Shown piece by piece: positions 1 through 10,242 of a stretch of 64,000 bases of DNA. The stretch spans positions 513,383-577,382 of the forward strand of contig NTMA01000013.1 of the NCBI GenBank assembly GCA_002917075.1, read 5' to 3'. The stretch's first letter is position 1. The number at the start of each line of letters is the position of its first letter. The notes beneath the pieces are model-generated. The model saw only the letters and a program-made list of their open reading frames with translations, had not been told where the DNA came from and ran no database searches. Position numbers and translations under genes: made by a program. The DNA comes from Hawksworthiomyces lignivorus (Eukaryota > Ascomycota > Sordariomycetes > Ophiostomatales > Ophiostomataceae).

Positions 1-263
1 ATGAAGTGGAGCCTCGCGCCCAATCACGTAGCGGAGAGTCCCCGAAGCCATCTGTCTGCGGTGATCACTGTCTGAGATCCTGTGTTGATCTTAGTACTCG
101 GGCTACTGCTGAGTTTAGTGGATGTACATTCAGGTTCTTATAAAAACAACATAGTTATGAAGCAGCTAGAGAGATACACAGAGACAATGAAGAAACCTTT
201 ATTTATCGAATTTGGCTGTATCACTATACCACAACTTAATACCATCTGTCCATTACAAAAACC
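1..263 (+). promoter_or_regulatory. Upstream region of the first SDR gene
   Basis: This stretch holds no supported gene. A TATA-like element (TATAAAAA) lies at 139–146, about 120 bp before the ATG at 264, and a C/A-rich stretch runs into the start codon. It is probably the core promoter of the SDR gene. The window edge cuts off whatever lies further upstream. Confidence 0.45.
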
Positions 264-1091
264 ATGAGCGTTGAAGGAAAAACGTTCTCCGTAACTGGAG
301 CGGGCTCTGGGATGGGAGCATCAATTTGTGCCCTGCTTGCTAAGCGAGGTGCGCGTGCTATTGCCGCCAGCGATATATCGCCCAAAGGACTTGATGCTTT
401 GAAAGAGACTATCGCTAAAATCAACCCTAAGACAGAACTCCAATGTACTGTTTTAGATGTCACGTCGGCAGCGGCGGTCTCCAACTGGGTCAACGACACG
501 GTGAAAAAATTTGGCGACCTTCATGGAGCCGCCAATGTCGCAGGCCTCCCGCAAGCGCTTGGCCAGAGACAGTCACCTGCCGTTCTGGAAGAAACAGACG
601 ACGATTGGAAGCGCGTCATGGGCGTGAATTTGGATGGCGTTTTTTATTGTACGAGGGCTCAAATTGGCGCCATGAAGGCCCTCGGTAAGGCCGATCGTGG
701 AATCGTCAACATCAGTAGTATGGCTTCATTGAAGCATGATCCCGACATCTACGCCTACCGCACTTCAAAGGCAGCATGTGCGCACTTTACTCAGAGTGTT
801 GCGAAAGATTGTCAGCAACTCGGAATTCGAGTGAACTGTGTTTCGCCAGGTATGTACTTTTGAGTTGTGTGTGCTTCAAGTGCTCAATCTGACCAGATCA
901 CAGCATCCACGCAAACCCCAATGTTGGGGAAATTTGTTGCCGGAAACGAAGCAACTTTAGCAGATTGGAAAAGCAGAGGCTGGGAAATGTTGGACCCTGA
1001 GGATGTAGCTCGCGCTGTTGTCTGGTTGCTGAGCGACGACGCGAGGTGTGTATTTGGCGTTAACCTCCATGTCGGGGCCGCACTGCCTTAA
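264..1091 (+). CDS. Short-chain dehydrogenase/reductase (classical SDR)
   Basis: A cytosolic NAD(P)(H)-dependent oxidoreductase acting on an unknown alcohol or ketone. Two exons, 264–849 and 904–1091, are split by a 54-bp GTATGT…CAG intron; the joined frame gives 257 aa, normal for the family. The Rossmann motif TGAGSGMG is at residues 11–18. An ANVAG variant replaces the usual NNAG near 90. Active-site Ser is in NISSM at about 151 and the catalytic YRTSK is at 165–169. The intron falls just after the CVSP element, a common site. The C-terminus ends in VGAALP where many relatives have a VDGG-like turn, so the tail is atypical. The next gene downstream encodes a KstD-like flavoprotein on the same strand, so a joint role in steroid- or ring-ketone redox is possible but not shown. 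Confidence 0.9.
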
Positions 1092-1857
1092 TTTAAACTT
1101 TGAGAAAGCAAATAATTTTGTGAAAAAAAAATTTCTAGGGCTATGTAAAGTATCTCATATCTCTGAACTGTGTGACATTTGTCTATTTACGTCGGTACTA
1201 TAGCTCTCAATAAATGAGGGCCTACATTTAATAGCTTTACAGATACAGAGTAGCGACAAAAATATATGAGTGCGCCTGCAGCCTCGGCGGTTTTATTCAA
1301 TGTATACGCCACGGGCTGACATCAGTGATTTCACCTTGATTATTCGCCAGAAAGAAAAGTTTAAGCGAGATGTGCTAATGTTCGAAATTCATTCTTACCA
1401 AAAATCGAGAAATCTCAACAGTGAAGCGACTACGAAGTCTTAATTTTCATAGAATCTTCGCTACCCAATCAATTTACATCGTATTTTTAGTCCTTGAAGT
1501 CTTCATTCACTGCCACGAATCAAACATTGGGACATTATAGTCAACGACTGGAATCCCGGCGATACTTGATGTTGTAGGCATTATTTCGTAGTCATTGACT
1601 GGCTATCCAAAATAATGCGACCTGAGCACATGCCAAGCCAATTGCTGGGTTGGGTCGTGGCCAATGTGCGTTTAGCGGGGGAAAGATGTGAGCAAGCATG
1701 CAGCTCTTAATGAAACCACATTCGTAATCGCAAATTTACCAATCATAAAACGCTTTCATGAGGCATATACCTTCGTCTTTGGCGGCTCTCTCCCGGTCTC
1801 AAGACACAAAACGGAGACGATCCTATAGTTAATACGGGTTCAGATCTTCCTTGCTCC
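1092..1857. other. Intergenic spacer
   Basis: 766 bp between the SDR and the flavoprotein, AT-rich at its left end with an A-run at 1121–1130. No ORF or RNA gene is supported. It should carry the SDR 3' end and the flavoprotein promoter. Confidence 0.5.
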
Positions 1858-3603
1858 GTGATGAACATCATTCGAAGTATGCTGTACCCCCGCAACCCGC
1901 CTGGCCAGTTATTGACGCCTTGGCAGGTGGGCCGAATTCTGCAGAGTCCTAAGCTTCGGAGCTTTGCCACTACTATCACATCAGCAAGAGAATATCCTGT
2001 CCGAGAGAAGCCCGATATCATTGTTGTTGGAAGTGGTATTGCTGGCCTTTCTGCCAGTATTGCGGGGGCAGAGAAGGGTGCATCGGTTCTTCTGGTTGAT
2101 CGAGCTCATGGTGGGGGTGCCACGGCCTTATCTGGTGGCGTGGTTTACGCAGGTGGAGGAACGCGACAGCAGAAGGCGGCCGGATGTGAAGACACTCCCG
2201 AAAACATGCTTGCGTACCTTCGACAAGAGGTTGGTGATGCGGTTAGGGAGAGAACACTCAAGAAGTTTTGTGACGAGAGCGTCGAACGACTTAAGTGGCT
2301 TGAGAAGCATGGGGCCAGATTCGAGGCGTCTCTTTGCCCGTACAAGACTAGCTATCCTACTGATCAGCATTATCTGTATTATTCAGGATCAGAGAAGGCA
2401 TACCCATATGTGAAATATGCTACGCCGGCGCCGCGAGGTCATCGCATGGTACATCCGGGCTTATCGGGTGCTGGCCTCTTCCGCGCCATGTTTGATTCGG
2501 CTCTTCGGCTTGGAGTTCAGTTCCTCCCGGCCAGCAAGGTGGAGTCTCTGCTATTGGACGCAAATGGACGCGTGACCGGAATAAAGCATAGAACACTTTC
2601 TGCATCAAGATCTGAGTTCGCTAAACATAAAAAATTAACTGAAGGAGCTTTGAAATACCAGCTCACACTTCCGCCTCTATCCGAGTGGCTCTATCGACGT
2701 GCCCAGCGTATCTGGGATAGACACTCTGAGTTGGTCTCTACTAAAGCGCCGGCAGTTGTGCTAGCGGCTGGTGGATTTGCTTTCAATTCGGACATGAGGA
2801 AGCAATACTTGCCAGAGTTTTCGGGGGTAGTACCTTTGGGCACACCAGGCGATGACGGTTCTGGAATTCAGCTTGGGGTGGAAGCAGGGGGCTCGACATC
2901 ACTCCTGCATAGGATGACTGCCTGGAGATTCTTGTATCCACCAACAGCTCTTCTCAAAGGCATTGTGGTCTCACGAGAAGGAGAAAGAATAGGTGCCGAG
3001 GATGTCTACGGCGCAATGCTTACCGAAGCAATGATTCTCAAAGCTCAATCTGAAGGCTACCTTATTTTGGATTCAACTCAATGGGCAGAAGCGAAAATGC
3101 AGCTGCCCATACAAAATTCTGGGGCTACAGGGCTCCAGCGCGCTCACTGGTTATATTGGAAGCATAAAAAAGCTCAGTCATTAGAAACGCTGGCTCAGAA
3201 ACTTGGAATCTCAGCAGAGGGTCTGAGAAGAACTGTTAACATCTACAATGATGCTATCAAGATGAATAGAGAAGACCCGATGCATAAGATGTCCGACTTC
3301 TGTTCACCGATCTTACGGCCACCATTTTACGGAATCGATATCTCAGCAAAACTTAATATGGGTCTTCAAGTCGTTGTGGGACTCACGCTTGGTGGACTAC
3401 GCGTTGACGAAGATACGGGGCTCGTGTTGACAGAGACTGGTGAGCAGATTTCTGGATTATATGCAGCTGGAAGGACAGCCGTAGGAATTTGCTCGAATGG
3501 ATACATCAGTGGACTCTCTCTCGCAGATGGCGTTTTTTCAGGGAAAAGAGCGGCGGAGCACATAATAAGTCTAATGGACTCAAAGAGAACAAGCGGTAGA
3601 TGA
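1858..3603 (+). CDS. FAD-dependent oxidoreductase, KstD / fumarate-reductase flavoprotein family
   Basis: A single-exon, 581-aa flavoprotein. The dinucleotide-binding motif GSGIAG is at residues 58–63, followed by an acidic strand end (VDRA) and an SGG element. Near the C-terminus are the second FAD-contact segment (LYAAGRTA) and an NGYISGLSLADG segment, as in 3-ketosteroid-delta1-dehydrogenases and FAD-type fumarate reductases. The family oxidises or reduces a C–C bond next to a carbonyl. The first 50 residues are Arg/Ser-rich and lack acidic residues, which could be a mitochondrial presequence. Start alternatives at 1858 and 1861 differ by one codon. Specific steroid activity is not provable from sequence; an SDR and a UstYa-type oxidase flank it. 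Confidence 0.85.
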   Translation: MMNIIRSMLYPRNPPGQLLTPWQVGRILQSPKLRSFATTITSAREYPVREKPDIIVVGSGIAGLSASIAGAEKGASVLLVDRAHGGGATALSGGVVYAGGGTRQQKAAGCEDTPENMLAYLRQEVGDAVRERTLKKFCDESVERLKWLEKHGARFEASLCPYKTSYPTDQHYLYYSGSEKAYPYVKYATPAPRGHRMVHPGLSGAGLFRAMFDSALRLGVQFLPASKVESLLLDANGRVTGIKHRTLSASRSEFAKHKKLTEGALKYQLTLPPLSEWLYRRAQRIWDRHSELVSTKAPAVVLAAGGFAFNSDMRKQYLPEFSGVVPLGTPGDDGSGIQLGVEAGGSTSLLHRMTAWRFLYPPTALLKGIVVSREGERIGAEDVYGAMLTEAMILKAQSEGYLILDSTQWAEAKMQLPIQNSGATGLQRAHWLYWKHKKAQSLETLAQKLGISAEGLRRTVNIYNDAIKMNREDPMHKMSDFCSPILRPPFYGIDISAKLNMGLQVVVGLTLGGLRVDEDTGLVLTETGEQISGLYAAGRTAVGICSNGYISGLSLADGVFSGKRAAEHIISLMDSKRTSGR

Positions 3604-4328
3604 ATTTGAACTATTATGTTCAAGGCAGCTTTAGGGGGAATGACAACACCATGGGCAAAAAACAAATCCTCAACGGCGTATAAAATCCAAGCATATAATA
3701 GCTAGAGGATAATGGACGCTTGTTCACGAAAAATCGTCATAGTGACAGTAAACTTTCTATACTAACGGTGTCTGTGTCCGTAGCAAAATAGTGATATATT
3801 GACTGAAGTCTCTAGGCGTAGAATCTGCAGATCCAGTAGCTAGTCTCACAGGCATACCCAGACTTAGAAGATACATTTGCTCTATACTTTGTTAGTTGGA
3901 AGATGTATTGGAGCTGCTTGGCCGCCGACGAAAGATTTCATTTTAGCTATTTCGGTGTTGATTTCATAGCTTTCGGTTCCAAGCACAAGATGGAAACAGT
4001 CATCAAGATGTAACCACTACTCCTCAGCATCTACTCTTTGGACAAGGTGCCCACTCTTGCGCAAGAAGGTCCTATGCCAGCAGCGAGGTGAAGATTTACG
4101 CTCTGTCACGTATTGTTGAAGCATGACCGGAAACTCCATGAAAGAGAGGCTGAGCAGCCGGCTCAGAGTAACTCGCCGCAAGATTTTATCTAACCCCTGA
4201 GCGGAGGTCATGTGTAAATACAAGAATGAAGAGATCAACAATTATAAATGCTATAGCTCAACAAGTTTTTTAAGCAGCGTCCAGCCTGTATTAAATTTCA
4301 TAATCACATATACTATCAAATTGGACGC
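3604..4328. other. Convergent intergenic spacer
   Basis: About 725 bp between two convergent genes. It must hold both 3' UTRs. An ORF at 4017–4241 on the minus strand shows no family features, and I see nothing else. Confidence 0.45.
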
Positions 4329-5400
4329 TTAATCGATTCCAGTATCATTGCGGCTTCGGTGTGCAGACGCAAATTCGTATATCGCATTGTAATCGCGGCA
4401 TTCATGTGTAACACCCCAACCGTCCACCCCTCGCACAAGTTTGCCGTCCACTGTCCTTGCCTTCTCCAACGTTGTATCGCCGTAGCACACGAGCGTTTGG
4501 CGAATGTAGTCAAAGCAATGGTAAATGTGTTCATCCGACATGTGGTCCTCGCCAAGAGCAAAAGTCAGGTATTCCTTATCGTTCTCGCCCTTGTACCATT
4601 GTTGCAGCCGGGACATTTTGGATTTTATCGCCGCCTATGAATATGATGTGTTTTAGGAAATCCGCACTTCATCGGTAAATTGGGATCCTCACTCACCAGG
4701 CAGTGTAATTGATGAAACAGAGATATTGTATATTCTTCAGTCCCTGGAACATCTCCATCCCGCAATGGATATCCTCCAGAGAGCGCCCAGCTCTCTGGGT
4801 GCTCAATCCGAATGTGTCCTTTCCCAGCTGTAAAGAGACCATTAGCTAATGGAGCCTTAAATATTGTCGCCTATTGTATTACTCGAGAATGAAGAAAATG
4901 GTACTCGACTGTCGTACGTGGTGCTAGTTTGCTCCATGGCGTATCCAAACCATCCGAACCAAAGGGGTCGACATCGTAGCTTTTGTCAGGATTAAAGACT
5001 ACGGCAGATTTCGGGACTAGCTCTTCATTAGTAAGTTGAATAGTGTAGTCGTAAGTGGTATTGCAAATGTTTAAATAGCTGTACTTTTACCAAAAATAGA
5101 CTGAGATGGGAGAAGGCTCTTCTCTTTCGAGCCCTTTGAAGAAACAAATAGTGCCAGGGCGAAAGATATCCCAACTGCCACCAGCAAGAATGGCAAGAAG
5201 CGGGGATTGGATGACCACTGTCTCCAGCGTGCAGCTATGCTACCGAAAATTCCCCTCCGTGGCTGAGATTCTTTGGTTTCCTCATAAAGAAATGCAGCGG
5301 ACTCGGAGTCCGCGGTTTCTTGTTGAATGCGCGACATACGTGATAGACCGTCCTCATAAAAAAGTTGTAGCAGCTCTATAATCGAAGTAGCCAAGACCAA
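4329..5400 (-). CDS. UstYa-like (DUF3328) oxidase
   Basis: Exons on the minus strand, in order: 5400–5091, 5022–4918, 4827–4697, 4634–4329. Splice phases match and give 283 aa. There is a cytosolic N-tail, one transmembrane helix at about residues 69–86, and a lumenal domain with both family HxxHC motifs: HQLHC at 177–181 and HIYHC at 218–222. A W…L.P.G.G.I.IE segment typical of the family precedes the first motif. Family members are membrane-bound, probably copper-dependent oxidases that cyclise or oxidise peptides and other metabolites (ustiloxin, cyclochlorotine pathways). An internal Met at residue 22 is an alternative start. No repeat-containing Kex2-type precursor gene is visible nearby, so the substrate is unknown; the flavoprotein and SDR to the left are candidate partners. 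Confidence 0.88.
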
Positions 5401-5556
5401 GAACTAGCAGGAGTGAAAATGACACCACAACGCGCACGTAGAAGAATTGCACCCAGATCTTTAAATTAAGTCGGCCAACATGACCTAAGCTTCAGACGCG
5501 TGACCAGGTGGCCAAAAAGACATAAATCTTGCGGAAACTTGATTTAGGCAGAAGAA

Positions 5557-6139
5557 GTGTACAGCCGCCACTGGACGATGGCACTGGGAGCCATCACAAC
5601 GACACCACTGCCTATTTCCCGTGCCCTTGAATGTAAGTATGAAGGCTGCTCGTACTATTTTAGGTTCAACACGTGTTCGATTCTCATGCTATTCAAAGAC
5701 AATGTCCGCCGCCTCCGGGAAGTGGAAGGAAAGTGGCTTTAGCGTCAGAAATATCTTGTGGCGACGGAGGTGGCTAGAAGTCTATCACCAACACAATATA
5801 AGACTTTAGCCTAAGCAGCAAACATCTTGAACTGCTGCCGATAGCCGTATTGAGGTATGGAGCTGAATAGCTGATCTATAACTAATTTGTTAATTGGCAC
5901 ACAGAAAGGCCTGGACACTAAATTTATTCACCCACACCACCAGCTCTGAAGTTGAAATCAAATCACGAGCTAAGCTACATGAAGAGGTGATAGCGTCTTA
6001 TAAAGAACTACCATATATGATAGATCTTAGAGATCGATTCAGATCGGAGAAGAAAGTTTCTAAGATCATGCTTGCTCTCGCATACACAAAAGACGGTCTC
6101 GAGCAAATAAAAACACTGGCGACTATTAAATGGATATAA
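5557..6139 (+). pseudogene. Decayed ORF region, possible RGS-like relic
   Basis: Two plus-strand reading segments look protein-like but cannot be joined into one intact gene. At 5557–5815 the frame reads sensibly through an in-frame TAG near 5740 and stops near 5815. At 5894–6139 an ATG-less frame, preceded by an acceptor-like CACACAG, encodes a segment (LNLFTH…SEVEIKSRAKLHEE) that loosely resembles a fungal RGS helix bundle. A 31-bp GTAAGT…TTTTAG segment at 5633–5663 is too short for a normal intron. I infer a degenerate gene; the family assignment is weak. Confidence 0.25.
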
Positions 6140-6152
6140 ATTGATTTGGTGA

Positions 6153-7066
6153 TTAGTGTCCGTGATGGACGTCTAGTTTGGTCGTGTTTTCATCCATGAC
6201 CTTCTTGGCAAAGTCGATAATACCCTGGAAATAGTCCTTCTTCTTCTGCGCAACCGCATCGTCCGTCTCTCCCTCCTCCGTAGTAACGACCTCGGGCTCA
6301 TCGGGCGCCGTGGGGTCAAAAAGGTCACTGATTTTGCCGGCTCCAGTGGCTCGCTGGTACACTGAAAATGCCGTACCGAATTCGTGGTGCTTGCCAACCT
6401 GGATAGCGTCGAGCATAAATAGCGCAAAGTTCTGACAGTTGTTGCTGATCAAGTTATACGCTGGCCGCTTCTGCCGCATGTTGAAGATGACCATTTCGCC
6501 GGTCTGCCGCAGCGCTTCATCGTTAAAATGAGTCTTGCCCACTTCGAAAGTGTGCCACTCTTCCAGCACGGCTGTCTCGTTGATGTAGATAACATCGAGG
6601 TGCTCGTCCATCCAGAGCTCGTGGCAGTAGCCTCCTACAAGCACCGCCCAGTGCTGCGTGGGGTCGGGATACCGGTGGATCTTCTCCGTGATAAACTTGC
6701 CCAGGCCAGTCTTCTCGGCAAACCACTTCCCCGCAAGACCCGCCACAGGGTGCCAGCCGATGTGCACCGTGCGCTCAACGCCATGAATCTGCGCATCAGC
6801 CGGCGGGATGACGTTTGGCTTGGCGCCTAGCCCTAGCATGTGCTGCAGCTTAAGCTTGCTCTCCATAAACTCATTCTCACCAAACGCAAGCCCAGATTTG
6901 CTGCTGGCTGTCAGATGAAAAAGCGTCCACCGAGAGGCGACGGCATGAGAGGGGTTTCCGCTTACAGCAGTCCTTTGAACTTTTCCCGCTTAGAATGCGG
7001 TCTTTCCTGCTCAGCAGGGCCGACGGCGGTGGCCGCCTCGGCAACTTCGGGTTCTTCTTCAAACAT
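6153..7066 (-). CDS. Papain-fold (PPPDE/LRAT-like) cysteine hydrolase-like protein
   Basis: Exons 7066–6966 and 6903–6153 with a 62-bp GTAAGC intron, 283 aa. An acceptor 3 bp further on also works. The core has a His in a THQ/QHWAVLVGG-type strand followed by CHELW, and a Cys in YNLISNNCQNFALF, matching the His…NC(Q/N)xF arrangement of permuted papain folds (PPPDE, LRAT/NlpC-like). No signal peptide or membrane helix is evident, so it is probably cytosolic. The tail is acidic then lysine-rich. Whether it is a deSUMOylase-like peptidase, an acyltransferase or inactive cannot be told. An open frame (7262–7074) just upstream reads into this one if one base is skipped near 7085–7090, so the N-terminus may be longer. 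Confidence 0.65.
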
Positions 7067-7289
7067 GCCTGGCTCAGGGTATAACTAGCAAAATGTGGTT
7101 TACGCGAGAGATGGTGCACTGGTTCTTGTAGACGTTCATTATCTTTTGTAGATTGGCGATGCTGCGCGTTCCGAGCGCAGCTGAAACCCCCACTTGGCAG
7201 AATTGCAGCTCACCAATCATAAGTCGCGATTTTTCTATGAGGTACTTCTCACGATTCGTCATTTGCTGACGCTTAGTCTAAAACTCTAA
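7067..7289 (-). other. Upstream ORF or frameshifted 5' exon of the papain-fold gene
   Basis: A 62-codon minus-strand frame starts at an ATG at 7262 and stops (TGA) at 7076–7074, 7 nt before the start used for the papain-fold gene. Its composition looks protein-like. A 19-nt GT…AG segment or a single extra base at CTAGTTA would restore the downstream frame. It could be a uORF, a shifted first exon or a sequencing error. Confidence 0.35.
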
Positions 7290-9168
7290 TTAAGCTTTTG
7301 TCAAAACAATATTGAACGCCGGATTTTTAATCCCCGTGACCTGTCCGTCTGGTCCCTGTACAACTATGAATTCCCACAAACTCAAAAAGTCATATGCCGC
7401 ACGATCCAGCAAAAACCAAGACTGGCAGCTCCCGTCCTTGTAGAAGAGCTGCCCGTCCAGCTGCTGCTTCTCCTCGTCCGTTGTCGTGTCAAAATAGGCA
7501 CGCCAGGCTGTTTGGGTCTGATTACCACTGCATGCTGACGTTGCCACACGGTTGGTAGGGTATAGTCTTCCGTCAACGAAGGCGTCGCCGGGAGCGAATG
7601 GATCAGTTGTTCCGAGCGCATACTGCGAAGTGTGGTTCAGGACGTCGTATCCGCGCACGGTGAAGTTGGAAATAACGAGTCCTGGGCCAGAATCCATGTC
7701 CAAGATGAGGCTCGATTCGGAGGACGCGTCAAGGTACGTGCCGACGAGGCCAGCTGGAGAGGATGCTTCTTCTCTGCCAGCTTGCTCAATTGCTGGGACC
7801 AGAGTCTCAACAATAGCACTAGAGATCTTCGAACTCATATACTGGTCGGCAGAGACCTCTGCTCCACCTGTGAGGACGGAGATAACAATGTCGTAGTCCG
7901 GTACAATGCCTAAGAAAGCGTGATAAAGGCCCAGGTCTCCGCTCTTGGTGTATACGTCGAGCAGCCGCCCATCCGAAGTAACTGAATCGCTTCGTAGGAT
8001 CTCCCAGGGACCACCGACGGAGAATCCCCAAGACGAAGTGTGTGTCTCCGGCTTCAGCCACTGCCGGGCTTGGCGAAACGAGAGCAGAGAGTTGTTGATA
8101 ACTCCCTCTGCGAACGCGATGAGGTCAGCGGTGTTAGAGAACATGCCGCCGGCACTAGAAGCGTGTTAGCACAAATCCCTCATCAGCCCCGAAACCCTCT
8201 CTGTTTGGCCTACCTTTCAAAAACGCCAAGCGTGACGTTCCATGTTGTATCCCCAAGAGGCACAAAGCCATCCGTAGAAAAGGAGTCTACAGGTCCGTTG
8301 AAAGATGAGCCCGTCATGTGGACAACATCATAGATTCCAGTTTGGACGGCGTCTTCAAACGGCTTCCCCGTGACTTCTTCAATAATGAGTGCTAGGATGG
8401 CAAACGCGATATTCGAGTAGGATGGGCTGGTATACGGAAGGTAAATAGGCGCCCGACGCTTGAGGTCGGTCAACAGGTCCTGCTTCGAACAAGGCGTTGT
8501 GCCAGGAAGGCCTGAGCAGGTGGGGCCTGTGTTGTTAGCTATGTCGGGAAGGCCCATGTACGTCCATGGTGCAGTTCCGTAAACAGCCAAGTCAAATGCA
8601 GCTATCAAAAGTTAGTTTCCGGCATAGTATTAGATCTTCTTTCGTCTTGTTTCTTACTGTCTGTGGCAATCCCTGCCAGGTGGCTCATCAAGGACCCCAC
8701 GGTGATGTCCTTCCAAGGATTTGTGTTTATGCTATTAGCACCTGTCACATTTCTCAGCTGCGGGAGGTACTCCAGGACAGAAGCATCCGAGCTGATCGAC
8801 GTGCTCTGAAGGGCAGCGAGAGCAGGAAAAATCTTGGACAAGCTTCCAACTCGGTAAATGGTGTTTTTGTCAATGGAAGCAGTGCCAATACCCGATAGGA
8901 CCGGCGGAGTGAAGTGGTAGTCAAAGAGCTGATCACCCTCATGGATTGACTTTACACCGATGGAAAGACCACTCGCGTTAAAGAATGATGTGAATTGAGA
9001 CTCAAGGGTGGATGTGAGGTTCTGGATTGCGGCCTTGACAGAGTCGCTCTGGCTTGGAGATTGAGGAGCCGGGAGCACAGGCCCAAGAGGCGGACAAGCT
9101 TTGCCATTAGCCAGGCCAAGAACAAGGCTTGTGGTCAATGCCACCGCGAACCTTGCTGGTGATGGCAT
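7290..9168 (-). CDS. Secreted serine hydrolase, beta-lactamase / penicillin-binding-protein fold
   Basis: Exons 9168–8658, 8601–8214 and 8154–7290, phases consistent, 587 aa. An N-terminal hydrophobic stretch (residues 5–22, then NGKA) is a probable signal peptide, and several NxT/NxS sequons suit a secreted glycoprotein. The SxxK nucleophile/base motif is S109-L-S-K112 and the YxN motif is YSN at 232–234. A GGMFS segment matches class C/LACTB relatives, and about 200 residues of a C-terminal beta-rich domain follow. Family members hydrolyse beta-lactams, esters, peptides or polyketide thioesters. The start was chosen at the Met directly before the signal peptide. It is divergent from a Zn2Cys6 regulator, which may control it. 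Confidence 0.9.
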
Positions 9169-10242
9169 GGCGAGAGCAACTTCGTGAAGAGTTTGAAAAT
9201 AAGTGATCAAAAGCTGATTCTGAAGACACAAGCCCTTTTAGTAATTTGCCAATAGGTTTGAAGGGTCGAGCCAAGCAAGTCGGGGAAGCTGTGAATAACA
9301 AAGCTCTGGGTAATGAAGCTCCAGACATTGAATGAGGAAAGCATCTCAAATATATACGGTGGGATAGGATGAAGAGACAGGCATCCATCCTGAAGTTACC
9401 AGGTAGCGTGACGATGCTCGCAAGCTCCATGGCGGAGTGCGTAGATCGTTATCAAGCAATCTCGGACTGCAGTCCGAAGAAGCTGTCGTGGTCCAAGGCA
9501 AATTGCCAGCAAATACTGGGACGACTATTTTTGGGGTGACGCAGCATCTCTTAAGCTTAAGGCGCAGCGGCTTAAAGTTTGTGCGCTAAGTCTCATCTGA
9601 AGCAGTGTCCTTGCATGTTGAAGTTCCCGCCTATTTCCACTCACCGTCAGCATACGGTGGCGTTTTAAGAACTTGGAAACGTAATTAATTTCCAGCATGA
9701 ATTAAGCCTTTTTCGTCCCTGGCTCATTTGTAAGCCCAGATCCCTCGGACTCCTTAAAATCGGACCTCGCCAGGGCTTACGAGTACGTAGGGTTGGATTT
9801 TGTGGGAAATTGCACTGCTAAGAGGTCAACTACACTGTGGCATTGAACGTACTCGAAACTCCGTACAAGTACTCCGCAAACTCAGACAAATAGGAATATT
9901 AGAGACCCCTTGTCGCTGGGGACCCTTTAACTTTATTTTGGACCAGCAGCGCTACTAAGGAGTCCGAGGTAATCCGATCGGACCAATCAGATGCTGATAT
10001 GATCCACTTATGATGAGACCGTTGCAGACTGAGCCACAGTATTCCTCATCCGCAAGGGCGATGAACAAAATTCTATAACGATATTTAGCTGATGAGAGGC
10101 ACTTTCTATAAACACAGGCCAAGACGACTGTTTATTGAGTCCGATCCCAGTTGTGCCCCTTTCTCCTGCGGCTAGCTGGCAATTGCATAGTACTTAGCTC
10201 CTTGACCCGAAGTAGTAACTACCTTCAGCCTTACGAAACGTC
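9169..10242. promoter_or_regulatory. Divergent promoter between hydrolase and Zn2Cys6 regulator
   Basis: 1,074 bp separate the two start codons. It contains a perfect 13-bp inverted repeat (9744–9756 and 9956–9968), a second 8-bp inverted pair (9730–9737 and 9773–9780) and an ACTCCGTAC element at 9858–9866. ORFs in it show no family features. Shared control of both genes is an inference from the layout. Confidence 0.5.
9744..9968. repeat. Inverted-repeat-bounded segment (225 bp)
   Basis: The left arm CTCGGACTCCTTA (9744–9756) and right arm TAAGGAGTCCGAG (9956–9968) are perfect reverse complements. ATCGGACC follows the left arm closely (9759–9766) and also occurs just after the right arm (about 9978). 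The enclosed DNA has no ORF. A MITE-like element or a pair of regulator binding sites could explain it. Confidence 0.5.

Noticed and set aside
4329..6139. RiPP precursor peptide near the UstYa-like gene
   Set aside because: I looked for repeated segments separated by KR/KK sites after a signal peptide and found none in 1–10 kb.
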